NCBI RefSeq assembly: GCF_000745855.1
Contig: NZ_JQKD01000008.1
Location: forward strand, 144,190-208,189
Source: Xenophilus azovorans DSM 13620
GTDB lineage: Bacteria; Pseudomonadota; Gammaproteobacteria; Burkholderiales; Burkholderiaceae_C
Length of the DNA stretch: 64,000 nt
Direction of reading: 5' to 3'
Below the pieces are notes generated by a model that was not told where the DNA came from, did no database searches, and worked only from the letters and a program-made list of their open reading frames with translations. This document shows, piece after piece, positions 1 to 8,331 of this stretch. The translations under genes and the position numbers were made by a program. Each line of letters opens with the position of its first letter. Position 1 is the first letter of the stretch.

Positions 1-16
1 CGCTCCTTCCTGCTGC

Positions 17-1033
17 ATGCCTTCGACCGGCGGCGCCGCCACGGCGTGGCGCCGGCGCGCGCTGCTGATGGCGCTGGCGGCCAGCCCCCTGGCCCTGCGG
101 GCACAGGACGCGGCGGCGCCGGTGCGCTTCGGCATTCTGCCCCTGGGCGGCGCCTTCGAGTCGCGCAACGACTGGGAGCCGCTGCTGGCCGACCTCGCGC
201 GTGCGCTCGGCCGGCCGGTGTCGGTGCTGTCCGTCACCTCCTATGCGGCGCTGGAGCAGGCCATCCAGCGCGGCGAGGTCGACATGGCCTTCCTCTCGGG
301 CCGGATGGCGCTGGACGCGGTGACGCTGCATGGCATGAAGGTGGTGGCCCAGGTCACCCGCCACGACGGCCTGCCCGGCTATCGCGCGCTGCTGCTGGGC
401 CGCCGCGGCACGCCGGCCACGCTGCAGGCCGTGCTGGACGCACCCGAGCGCTGGCGCCTGGCGCGCGGCGAGGCGCGCTCCGTCTCGGGCTACATCGTGC
501 CGCAGCTGCAGTTGTTCCTGCCCAACCGCATCGTGATGGAGACGCGCTTCCGCAGCGAGCTGGTGGGCACCCACCAGGCCGCGGCGCTGGCGGCGGCCAA
601 CGGCGACGCCGACGTCGCCACCAACAACACGGCCGACTTCGAGCGCTTCAAGCTGCAGTTCCCGGCCGAGGCGGCGCGGCTGCAGGTGCTGTGGGAATCC
701 GACCTGATCCCGCACGCGCAGATCGTGATGCGCGGCGACTACCCGCCGGCCTTCCAGGCGCAGGTGCAGGCCTTCCTGACCGGCTATGCGCGCGCCCCCG
801 GCCCGCGCGGCTACGCCGAGCGTGCCGTGCTCAAGGCGCTGCACGACCTGGCGGGCTTCGTCGCGGCCGACAACAGCTCGCTGCTGCCGGCCGCCAGGCT
901 GGCCTACCAGCTCGCGCGCCAGAACGCGATGACCGCGCAATGGGTCAACGAGGCCGCGCGCCAGGCGCGGCTGTCGCGCATCGAGGGCCAGTACGCCGAG
1001 CAGCAGGCGGCGCTGCGCGGCGCGAATCCGTAA
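17..1033 (+). CDS. PhnD-like periplasmic substrate-binding protein
   Basis: Looks like a PhnD/phosphonate-type ABC transporter solute-binding protein. The N-terminus carries an arginine cluster (RRR, residues 12-14) and a hydrophobic stretch ending ALRAQ, which fits an exported protein with cleavage near residue 29. The body has the family pattern FGILPLGG near the mature N-terminus, then VTSYAALEQAIQRGEVDMAF, and an ADVATNNTADFERF segment in the second lobe. No permease or ATPase gene is visible here, so it may serve as a stand-alone binding protein. The frame is open to the left edge of the window, so the true start could lie upstream of position 17. It ends 329 bases before tssK, and a functional link to the T6SS is not shown. 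Confidence 0.75.
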   Translation: MPSTGGAATAWRRRALLMALAASPLALRAQDAAAPVRFGILPLGGAFESRNDWEPLLADLARALGRPVSVLSVTSYAALEQAIQRGEVDMAFLSGRMALDAVTLHGMKVVAQVTRHDGLPGYRALLLGRRGTPATLQAVLDAPERWRLARGEARSVSGYIVPQLQLFLPNRIVMETRFRSELVGTHQAAALAAANGDADVATNNTADFERFKLQFPAEAARLQVLWESDLIPHAQIVMRGDYPPAFQAQVQAFLTGYARAPGPRGYAERAVLKALHDLAGFVAADNSSLLPAARLAYQLARQNAMTAQWVNEAARQARLSRIEGQYAEQQAALRGANP

Positions 1034-1040
1034 ACCACCC

Positions 1041-1180
1041 CCAGTCTTCGCGGACTTCGTGGCGCTTCGCCCACCCCCTCAAGGGGTCACATCCTGCGGC
1101 CGGGCCAAGCCCGTTCCGCGGATGTTCCCGCATGGCCTGCTCCGCGGCCTCCGGATCGAGGCGCCGCGCCGTGGAACATC
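1041..1180. repeat. Intergenic palindrome-rich repeat, copy 1
   Basis: This fills much of the 329-base gap before tssK. Positions 1074-1088 hold a small CCCCCTC/AAGGGG palindrome. Positions 1116-1155 (CCGTTCCGCGG, then CATGGCCTGCTCCGCGGCC) closely match positions 37743-37785 in the gap after the second vgrG, so the two are copies of one dispersed repeat family. Boundaries are approximate. The rest of the gap up to the tssK ribosome site shows no convincing promoter by eye. Confidence 0.55.
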
Positions 1181-1362
1181 TAAGCCCTTCGCCCTAGCCA
1201 TCCTGCGCGGCCTAGGCCGTCCGGCGGATTTGCCCGCGCCGGACACACACTGAAACTTCCGGTTCCCTGGCCCCCTTCGCGCCGCCTGCGGTGCGGGCCG
1301 CCCGCTTGCACACACCTGGATAGCCGCATGGATTCTCGATTCCGACCCCGGAGCACGCGCGG

Positions 1363-2703
1363 ATGAGCTGGCGATCGAAAGTGGTGTGGAGCGAGGGCAT
1401 GCTGCTGGCGCCCCAGCACCTGCAGCAGGCCGAGCGCCATGCGGACCACGCACGGCACGTGCTCCTGCGCGGCACCGTGCCCTGCGCCTGGGGTTTCTCC
1501 GAACTCGAACTCGACGCCGCCGCGCTGGCCCTGGGCAAGATCGCGCTGGTGCGCGCCGTCGGCGTGTTCGGCGACGGCACCGTGTTCGACATGCCGGCGG
1601 TGGACCCGCTGCCCGAGCCCCTCGACATCCCCGCCGCGATGCGCGACGAAGCCGTGGTGCTGGCGCTGCCGGTGCGCCGCGCGGGTGCGCGCGAGGCCGA
1701 CGCCGAGGGCTACGAGGACCTGGTGCGCCACCGCGTGACCGAGGCCGAGGTGCCCGACTCCAACACCGGCGGCGAGCGCACCGCCACCGTGCAGCTCGGC
1801 GCGCTGCACACGCGCCTGCTGCGCGCCGGCGAGGCCACCGACGCCTGGACCACGCTGCCGGTGGCCCGGGTGGTCGAGCGCCGCACCGACAACCAGGTGA
1901 GCCTGCACCGCACCCACGTGCCGCCGCTGCTCGACGTGGCGGCCAGCGCGGTGGTGCGCGGCTGGGTGGAGGAACTGCTGGGCCTGCTGCGCCAGCGCGC
2001 CGAGGCCCTGGCCGGCCGCATGACGCAGGGCGGCACCGGCGGCGTGGCCGAGATCGCCGACTTCATGCTGCTGCAGACCGTCAACCGCCACGAGCCGGTG
2101 CTGGCGCACTTCTCGCACCTCGCGCGCACGGCGGCGCTGCATCCGCTGCATTTCTACGAGCACGCGCTCGGCCTGGCCGGCGACCTGGGCACCTTCCGCG
2201 ACGCGCGCCGCTCGGCGCGCTTCGGCCCCTACGTGCACGACGACCTGGAGGCCAGCTTCCGCCCGCTGATGGACGACCTGCGCCGCAGCCTGTCGATGGT
2301 GCTGGAGCAGTCGGCCATCCGCATCGAGCTGCACGACCGCAAGCACGGCGTGCGCGTGGCGCTCATCCCCGACGTGGAACTGCAGCGCAACGCCACCTTC
2401 GTGCTGGCGGTGCAGTCCCACATGCCGGCCGAGGCGCTGCGCGCGCGCTTCCCCACGCAGGTCAAGATCGGCCCGGTCGAGCGCATCCGCGACCTGGTCA
2501 ACCTGCAGCTGCCGGGCGTGGCGCTCGCGCCGCTGCCGGTGGCGCCGCGGCAGATCCCCTTCCACGCCGGGGCCAACTACTTCGAGCTGGACACGCGCGG
2601 CAGCGAGCTGTGGCGCCAACTCGAGCAGTCCGGCGGCATGGCGATGCACATCGCGGGCGATTTCCCCGGCCTCGACCTGGCGTTCTGGGCGATACGGTCA
2701 TGA
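1363..2703 (+). CDS. tssK: T6SS baseplate subunit TssK
   Basis: TssK is the cytoplasmic baseplate adaptor that docks the TssF-TssG wedges and gp27/gp5-like spike base onto the TssJLM membrane complex. The 446-residue length is normal for the family. The diagnostic N-terminal motif W-x-EGM-x-x-x-PQHLQQ sits at residues 9-22. A GGAG ribosome site lies about 9 bases before the chosen ATG. The stop overlaps the tssL start in an ATGA arrangement, so translation of K, L and M is probably coupled. It is the first core gene of a forward run of tssK-tssL-tssM-tagF-kinase. Confidence 0.96.
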   Translation: MSWRSKVVWSEGMLLAPQHLQQAERHADHARHVLLRGTVPCAWGFSELELDAAALALGKIALVRAVGVFGDGTVFDMPAVDPLPEPLDIPAAMRDEAVVLALPVRRAGAREADAEGYEDLVRHRVTEAEVPDSNTGGERTATVQLGALHTRLLRAGEATDAWTTLPVARVVERRTDNQVSLHRTHVPPLLDVAASAVVRGWVEELLGLLRQRAEALAGRMTQGGTGGVAEIADFMLLQTVNRHEPVLAHFSHLARTAALHPLHFYEHALGLAGDLGTFRDARRSARFGPYVHDDLEASFRPLMDDLRRSLSMVLEQSAIRIELHDRKHGVRVALIPDVELQRNATFVLAVQSHMPAEALRARFPTQVKIGPVERIRDLVNLQLPGVALAPLPVAPRQIPFHAGANYFELDTRGSELWRQLEQSGGMAMHIAGDFPGLDLAFWAIRS

Positions 2704-4019
2704 GCACTCCCGATCCCTTCGCGGCGTTCGAGTCCGAGCGCACCGTCATCAAGCCCAAGCCGCGTACGCCCGGCGGCGGCGCGCCGCCGCCCGCCATGCC
2801 CCCGGCGGCCGCCGCCGAACCGCTGCCGGCCGAACTGGGCGGCCTGGGCCTGCTCAACCCGCTGGTGTCGGCGGCCGGCCGGCTGCTGGTGCTGATGGGC
2901 AAGCTGCGCCACCTGGCGCAGCCGTCCAGCGTGCCGGCGCTGCGCGCCGGCGCGGCCGAGGCGGTGCAGCGCTTCGACGCGGAGGCACGCAAGGCCGGCG
3001 CCGCCAACGAGACGGTGCTGGCAGCGCGCTACATCCTGTGCACCGCGCTCGACGAGGCGGTGGCCAACACCCCCTGGGGCGTGCAGTCGGGCTGGAACAA
3101 GCAGAGCCTGCTGGTGCAGTTCCACAACGAGACCTGGGGCGGCGAGAAGGTCTTCCAGCTGCTGGCCAAGCTGGCGCAGGACGTGCCCAAGCACCGCGAC
3201 CTGCTCGAACTCATCTATTGCGTGCTGGCCCTGGGCTTCGAGGGCCGCTACCGCGTGCTCGACAACGGCAAGGCGCAGCTCGACACCGTGCGCCAGCGCC
3301 TGGCCGACCTGATCCGCAAGGACCGCCCGGCGCTGGAGCCGGCGCTGTCGCCGCACTGGCGCGGGCAGGGCGGCGGCACGGCGCGGCTGCGCGACGCGGT
3401 GCCGCTGTGGGTCATCGGCTCGGTGCTGCTGCTGCTGCTGGCGCTGTCGTGGTTCGGCCTGCGCATCTGGCTGAACAACCGCTCCGACGACACCTGGTCG
3501 CAACTGGCCGGCCTGCGCATGCCGGGCGTGAAGATCGCGCCGCCCGTGGTGCCGGCCAAGGCGCCGCGGCTGGCGCGCTTCCTGGAGCCTGAGATCAAGC
3601 AGGGCCTGGTCACCGTCACCGACGAGGCCGACCGCAGCACCGTGCGCCTGCGCGGCGACGCCTTCTTCAGCTCCGGCAGCGCCGACCCGATGGCGCCGGC
3701 CATGCCGGTGCTGGTGCGCATCGGCCAGGCCCTGGCCGAGGTGCAGGGCGAGGTGCTGATCACCGGCCACTCCGACAGCCAGCCGATCCGCTCGCTGCGC
3801 TTCCCGTCCAACTGGCACCTGTCCACCGCGCGCGCGGAGGCCGTGCGCACCGCGCTGGCGCCGCTGGTCGACCCCGCGCGCATGAAAGCCGAGGGCAAGG
3901 CCGATGCCGAGCCCGTCGCGCCCAACGACACGCCGGCCAACCGCGCGCGCAACCGGCGCGTGGACATCGTGCTGATCACCGGCGCCGGCGGCGTGAAGCC
4001 CGCGGAGGCGCAGCGATGA
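2700..4019 (+). CDS. tssL: T6SS inner-membrane protein TssL with OmpA-like C-terminus
   Basis: TssL (DotU/ImpK) is the inner-membrane partner of TssM and contacts the baseplate. The start chosen is the ATG at 2700, which overlaps the tssK stop (ATGA) and gives 439 residues; the frame is open far upstream but only as a shadow. Residues 1-40 are a Pro/Ala-rich leader. The DotU helical domain covers about 60-225, including the sequences LCTALDEAV and NKQSLLVQFHNETWGGEKVF. One membrane helix lies at about 236-258. An OmpA-like peptidoglycan-binding domain follows (ITGHSDSQPI near residue 354, then NRARNRRVDIVL). This makes it a specialised TssL that can anchor the complex to the cell wall. Its stop overlaps the tssM start. 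Confidence 0.95.
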   Translation: MSTPDPFAAFESERTVIKPKPRTPGGGAPPPAMPPAAAAEPLPAELGGLGLLNPLVSAAGRLLVLMGKLRHLAQPSSVPALRAGAAEAVQRFDAEARKAGAANETVLAARYILCTALDEAVANTPWGVQSGWNKQSLLVQFHNETWGGEKVFQLLAKLAQDVPKHRDLLELIYCVLALGFEGRYRVLDNGKAQLDTVRQRLADLIRKDRPALEPALSPHWRGQGGGTARLRDAVPLWVIGSVLLLLLALSWFGLRIWLNNRSDDTWSQLAGLRMPGVKIAPPVVPAKAPRLARFLEPEIKQGLVTVTDEADRSTVRLRGDAFFSSGSADPMAPAMPVLVRIGQALAEVQGEVLITGHSDSQPIRSLRFPSNWHLSTARAEAVRTALAPLVDPARMKAEGKADAEPVAPNDTPANRARNRRVDIVLITGAGGVKPAEAQR

Positions 4020-7000
4020 AGAAAGTCCTCAGACTGCTGTTCCACCCCGTGCTGCTGACGGTGCTGGCGCTGGCGGCGCTGGCCGTGCTGGTGTGGTGGA
4101 TCGGCCCGCTGGTGAAGGTCGGCGAGTTCGCGCCGCTGGCCAGCGAGCTGGCGCGTGCCATCGTCATCGGCGTGCTGGTGCTGATCGTGCTGCTGCGCTG
4201 GGCCATCCGCCGCTGGCGCGTGCGCAAGGCCAGCCAGCAGCTCACCGACGGGCTGATGAAGGCGCCCGCCGCCGCGTCCGCGCCCGCCGCGGCGCCGGGC
4301 AGCGCCGAGCAGAAGGTGCTGGCCGACCGCTTCTCCGAGGCCGTCGCCACGCTCAAGAAGATGCGCCTGGCGGCCGCCGGCAAGAAGCCCGGCTGGCGCG
4401 ACTGGCTGTCGCTGTCGGGCGGCAGCTACCTGTACGACCTGCCGTGGTATGTCTTCATCGGCGCGCCGGGCTCGGGCAAGACCACGGCGCTGGTGAACTC
4501 GGGCCTGTCGTTCCCGCTGGCCGAGAAGTTCGGCCCCGGCGCCATCCGCGGCGTGGGCGGCACGCGCAACTGCGACTGGTGGTTCACCGACGAGGCGGTG
4601 CTGATCGACACCGCCGGCCGCTACACCACCCAGGACAGCCACGCGGCGGAAGACAAGGGCGCCTGGGACGGCTTCCTCGCCCTCCTGAAGAAGTCGCGCC
4701 CGCGCCGTCCGCTCAACGGCGTGTTCCTCACCGTGAGCGTGGCCGACCTGCTGAGCCAGGGCACCGAGGCGCGCAGCGCGCTGGCCGCCTCCATCCGCGC
4801 CCGCCTGCTGGAACTGGACGAGCGCCTGACCACGCGCCTGCCGGTGTACGTGCTGGTGACCAAGAGCGACCTGCTCTACGGCTTCATGGAGTACTTCGCC
4901 GACCTGGGCAAGGAACAGCGCGCGCAGGTCTTCGGCTTCACGCTGCCGCAGCTCATGGACCCCCAGGGCTGGACTGCGTCCAGCCCGCCCCCCGAGGGGG
5001 ACGGGAAGACTTGGGGCGGCCCGGCGTCTTCCCGAGAGGGCGGCCACCTGGCCGAGCACGGCCTGGCCGCGCCCTTCCAGCGTGAGTTCGCGCTGCTGCA
5101 CGAGCGCGTCAACAACGGCCTGGTCGAGCGCATGCAGCAGGAGACCGATGGCCAGCGCCGCGCCGCCATCTTCGGCTTCCCGGCGCAGTTCGCCTCGGTC
5201 GGCCCGCTGCTGCAGGACCTGCTCGACCAGGTCTTCACCGGCTCGCGCTTCGCGCAGCCGCCCTGGGTGCGCGGCGTGTACTTCACCAGCGGCACGCAGG
5301 AGGGCAGCCCGATCGACCGCGTGATGGGCTCGCTGGCGCGCAGCTTCGGCATCGAGCGCGCCATCCTCGCGCCGCAGCGGGGCAGCGGCCGCAGCTACTT
5401 CCTCACCACGCTGCTCAAGGACGTGGTCTTTCCCGAGCAGCGCCTGGCCGGCGTCGACGTGAAGCTGGAGCGCCGCCGCCACGTGCTGCGCCTGGCCGGC
5501 GTCAGCGCCATGGTGCTGGCCACCGCGGGCCTGCTGGCCGCCTGGGGCTACAGCGCCTGGCGCAACACCGGCTACGTCGAGTCGGTGCAGGAGCGCGTCG
5601 GGCCGATGCGCGAGCAGCTCGCCGCGCTGCCGCCGCAGGTGCACAACCCGGTGCAGCTCGCGCCGGTGATGCAGGGCCTGCGCGACATCTGGCGCACGCC
5701 GAAGAACGGCGAGGGCGATCCGTCTCTCGCGATGACGCTGGGCCTGTACCAGGGCGACAAGCTGGACGCGGCGGCGCACACGGCCTACCAGCGCGCGCTC
5801 AACGAGGCCTTCCTGCCGCAACTGGCCAAGCGCATCGAGGACCAGCTTCGCGGCGCCGGCAAGGACAACCTGGAGTTCGCCTACGAGGCGCTCAAGAGCT
5901 ACCTCATGATCCACCAGCCGGAGCACTTCGACGCCGAGGCGCTGAAGGCCTGGATCACGCTGGACTGGGCGCGCACGCTGGACCGTGGCGTCCCCGAGGA
6001 CCAGCGCCGTCTGCTGGAAGACCAGCTCGACGCGCTGATCGCGCAGGGCCCGCCGCGCGTGCCGATGGCGATGGACGAGAACCTGGTGCGCAGCGTGCGC
6101 GCGCTGCTCGCCAGCTACCCGCCCGAGGCGCGCATCTTCAGCCGTCTCAAGCGCCAGCGCCTGGGCCGCGACGTGCCCGACTTCACCATCGCGCAGGCCG
6201 CGGGCCCTTCGGCGCCGCTGGTGTTCGAGCGGCCCAGCGGCAAGCCGCTAACCGAGGGCGTGCCCGGCATGTTCACCTACGACGGCTACCACAAGCGCTT
6301 CCAGAGCCAGGTGGTGGTGGTCACCGGCCTGCTGGCGGCGGAAGACCCGTGGGTGCTCGGCGAGGAGAAGGGCGCCGCCGAGCGCGCGCGCGAGGCGGCC
6401 GACCTGGGCCCGCTCACCGACCGCGTGCGGCGCCTGTACCTGCAGGAGTACGTGAAGGTGTGGGAGGCCCTGCTGGCCGACGTGCGCCTGATCCGCGCCG
6501 GCGGGCTGGAGAAGAACATCGAGATGGCGCGCATCCTCTCGGGCGTCGATTCGCCGCTGGCCAACCTGCTGCGCGCGGTGGTCAAGGAGACCACGCTCAC
6601 GCCCAAGGAAGGCGACAAGTCCACCGTGAGCCGGGCGGCCGAGACGGTGCGCAACACCCGCAAGGGGCTGGAAGAGCTCTTCGGCAGCAACGACCCCACC
6701 CGGCTGCAGCTGCCGCCGGGCAAGGGCATCGAGAGCATCGTCGACGATCGCTTCGAGCCGCTGCGCCGGCTGGTGGTCTCGCCCGTGCCCAACGCGCCGG
6801 CGCCGCTGGACGACGCGCTCAAGCTCTTCAACGAGGTGTACGTCTACCTCACGGCGGTGGACACGGCGGTCAAGAGCCGCAGCTCGCCGCCGCCGGGCGA
6901 CGTGGCCGGCAAGCTCAAGTCCGACGCGGGCCGGCTGCCCGAGCCGGTGCGCTCGATGATCGAGAACCTCAGCACCACCGGCGCCGCGCAGGCGCGCGTG

Positions 7001-7708
7001 GCCGAGCGCGGCAACCTGAGCCAGGACCTGCAGCCCGTCACCGAGTTCTGCCGGCGTGCCATCGCCGGGCGCTACCCCTTCGTCGAGAGCAGCAGCCGCG
7101 ACGTGCTGCCCGAGGACTTCGGCCAGATGTTCGGCCCCGGCGGGATGATGGACGACTTCTTCCAGAAGCGCCTGGCGCAGCTGGTCGACACCAGCCGCCG
7201 CCCGTGGCGCTACAAGCCGGTGGCCGAGCAGGGCGCCATCTCCACCGCCGCGCTGCAGCAGTTCGAGCGGGCCGACATGATCAAGCAGGTGTTCTTCCGC
7301 GGCGGCGGGCGCGGCCCGGCGATGCGGCTGGACTTCAGGCCGGTGGAGCTGGACGCGGGCATCACCCAGTTCACGCTCGACGTGGACGGCCAGCTCGTCA
7401 AGTACGCGCACGGCCCGATCGTGCCGATGACGGTGCAGTGGCCCGGCCCGCGCAACACCAACCAGGTGCGCATCAACATCCAGCCGCCGACGGCGGGCGG
7501 CACCTCCGGCCAGGTGACCGAGGGGCCGTGGGCGCTGTTCAAGATGCTGGACCGCGGCCAGCTCCAGCCGGGCGACGCGCCGGAGAAGTTCTTCATCACC
7601 TTCCAGCTCGACGCGCGGCGCGCCCGCTTCGAGGTCACGACCAACAGCGTGCGGCATCCGCTGCGCATGCCGGAGCTGCTGCAGTTCTCGTGTCCGGAGG
7701 GTTTGTGA
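4016..7708 (+). CDS. tssM: T6SS membrane-complex protein TssM (IcmF)
   Basis: TssM is the large inner-membrane component of the TssJLM complex. It is 1230 residues long. Two N-terminal membrane helices fall within residues 1-65. A cytoplasmic domain has an intact Walker A motif GAPGSGKTT (residues 149-157) and a DTAGRY Walker-B region. A third helix near residues 495-515 precedes the long periplasmic region and the C-terminal beta domain that binds TssJ. ATG overlaps the tssL stop. An in-frame palindromic repeat adds roughly 25 low-complexity residues (about 319-342) just after the FGFTLPQ segment of the cytoplasmic domain. The surrounding sequence is uninterrupted, so the gene still looks functional. 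Confidence 0.96.
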   Translation: MKKVLRLLFHPVLLTVLALAALAVLVWWIGPLVKVGEFAPLASELARAIVIGVLVLIVLLRWAIRRWRVRKASQQLTDGLMKAPAAASAPAAAPGSAEQKVLADRFSEAVATLKKMRLAAAGKKPGWRDWLSLSGGSYLYDLPWYVFIGAPGSGKTTALVNSGLSFPLAEKFGPGAIRGVGGTRNCDWWFTDEAVLIDTAGRYTTQDSHAAEDKGAWDGFLALLKKSRPRRPLNGVFLTVSVADLLSQGTEARSALAASIRARLLELDERLTTRLPVYVLVTKSDLLYGFMEYFADLGKEQRAQVFGFTLPQLMDPQGWTASSPPPEGDGKTWGGPASSREGGHLAEHGLAAPFQREFALLHERVNNGLVERMQQETDGQRRAAIFGFPAQFASVGPLLQDLLDQVFTGSRFAQPPWVRGVYFTSGTQEGSPIDRVMGSLARSFGIERAILAPQRGSGRSYFLTTLLKDVVFPEQRLAGVDVKLERRRHVLRLAGVSAMVLATAGLLAAWGYSAWRNTGYVESVQERVGPMREQLAALPPQVHNPVQLAPVMQGLRDIWRTPKNGEGDPSLAMTLGLYQGDKLDAAAHTAYQRALNEAFLPQLAKRIEDQLRGAGKDNLEFAYEALKSYLMIHQPEHFDAEALKAWITLDWARTLDRGVPEDQRRLLEDQLDALIAQGPPRVPMAMDENLVRSVRALLASYPPEARIFSRLKRQRLGRDVPDFTIAQAAGPSAPLVFERPSGKPLTEGVPGMFTYDGYHKRFQSQVVVVTGLLAAEDPWVLGEEKGAAERAREAADLGPLTDRVRRLYLQEYVKVWEALLADVRLIRAGGLEKNIEMARILSGVDSPLANLLRAVVKETTLTPKEGDKSTVSRAAETVRNTRKGLEELFGSNDPTRLQLPPGKGIESIVDDRFEPLRRLVVSPVPNAPAPLDDALKLFNEVYVYLTAVDTAVKSRSSPPPGDVAGKLKSDAGRLPEPVRSMIENLSTTGAAQARVAERGNLSQDLQPVTEFCRRAIAGRYPFVESSSRDVLPEDFGQMFGPGGMMDDFFQKRLAQLVDTSRRPWRYKPVAEQGAISTAALQQFERADMIKQVFFRGGGRGPAMRLDFRPVELDAGITQFTLDVDGQLVKYAHGPIVPMTVQWPGPRNTNQVRINIQPPTAGGTSGQVTEGPWALFKMLDRGQLQPGDAPEKFFITFQLDARRARFEVTTNSVRHPLRMPELLQFSCPEGL
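4970..5042 (-). repeat. In-frame palindromic repeat inside tssM
   Basis: Positions 4981-5026 read CAGCCCGCCCCCCGAGGGGG, then GGAAGAC TTGGGGCGGC CCGGCG. Read on the reverse strand this is GCCGGGCCGCCCCAAG followed by a C-rich/G-rich palindrome. The same signature occurs at 12682-12720 and 56569-56610 on the forward strand. The element keeps the tssM frame open and encodes a Pro/Gly/Ser-rich segment that is unlike the surrounding protein. Boundaries are approximate. Confidence 0.65.
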
Positions 7709-7710
7709 AC

Positions 7711-8331
7711 ATGCAGGGGCTGCCGCTGGCGCACCCGGGCGAGCTGCCGGGCTGGTTCGGCAAGCTGCCCGGCATGGGCGACTTCGCCCACCGGCGCCTG
7801 CCCGAGGCCTTCCGCGCGCGCTGGGACGTCTGGCTGCAGCACGGCATGGAAGGCATGCGCCTGCGCCACGAGGACTGGGCGCAGCACTACCTGCAGGGCC
7901 CGCTGTGGTGCTTCGTGCTGGCGCCGGGCGTGGCCGGCGACGCGCCCTGGATCGGCGTGCTGATGCCCTCGGTGGACGGCGTGGGGCGCTACTTCCCCTT
8001 CACCGTGGCCTGCGAGTTGCCGGCGCTGCCGGCCGGTGGCTGGCCGGCGGCATGCCGCTGGTGGCAGGCCGCCGTGCAGGCCGCGCTGGAGGGGCTGGAG
8101 CAGGACCTCGACGCCGCGCGCTTCGACGAGGCGCTGGCCCGCCATGCCGGTGCGGCGGACGAGGCGGTGCAGCAGGACGCGGCCGAGGCGCCCTGGCCTG
8201 CGCAGGGGCAGTCGCTGTGGCTCACCGACCCGGCAGAGTCCGGCGCACGCCGCATGCTGACCGCCGGCCTGCCCGCCGGCGAACGCTTCGACGCGCTGTT
8301 CGACTGCATGCTGGAGACTGGCCATGAGTGA
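7711..8331 (+). CDS. tagF: T6SS accessory protein TagF (ImpM)
   Basis: TagF is a post-translational repressor of T6SS assembly; in P. aeruginosa it acts on the FHA protein independently of phosphorylation. The N-terminal pattern GWFGKLPGMGDFAHRRLP and the segment IGVLMPSVDGVGRYFPFTV are typical. ATG at 7711 gives 206 residues, and GGAGG lies at 7696-7700. A GTG at 7705, overlapping the tssM stop, is an alternative start only two codons earlier. The 3' end overlaps the kinase start by 8 bases. Co-occurrence with kinase, phosphatase and FHA genes implies threonine-phosphorylation-type control of this machine. Confidence 0.93.
   Translation: MQGLPLAHPGELPGWFGKLPGMGDFAHRRLPEAFRARWDVWLQHGMEGMRLRHEDWAQHYLQGPLWCFVLAPGVAGDAPWIGVLMPSVDGVGRYFPFTVACELPALPAGGWPAACRWWQAAVQAALEGLEQDLDAARFDEALARHAGAADEAVQQDAAEAPWPAQGQSLWLTDPAESGARRMLTAGLPAGERFDALFDCMLETGHE

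Noticed and set aside
4970..5042. Possible frameshift or assembly error in tssM
   Set aside because: The frame is open on both sides with conserved TssM sequence, and the segment matches a dispersed repeat.
3248..5926. 892-codon reverse-strand open frame over tssL/tssM
   Set aside because: Antisense of tssL and tssM; no recognisable domain.
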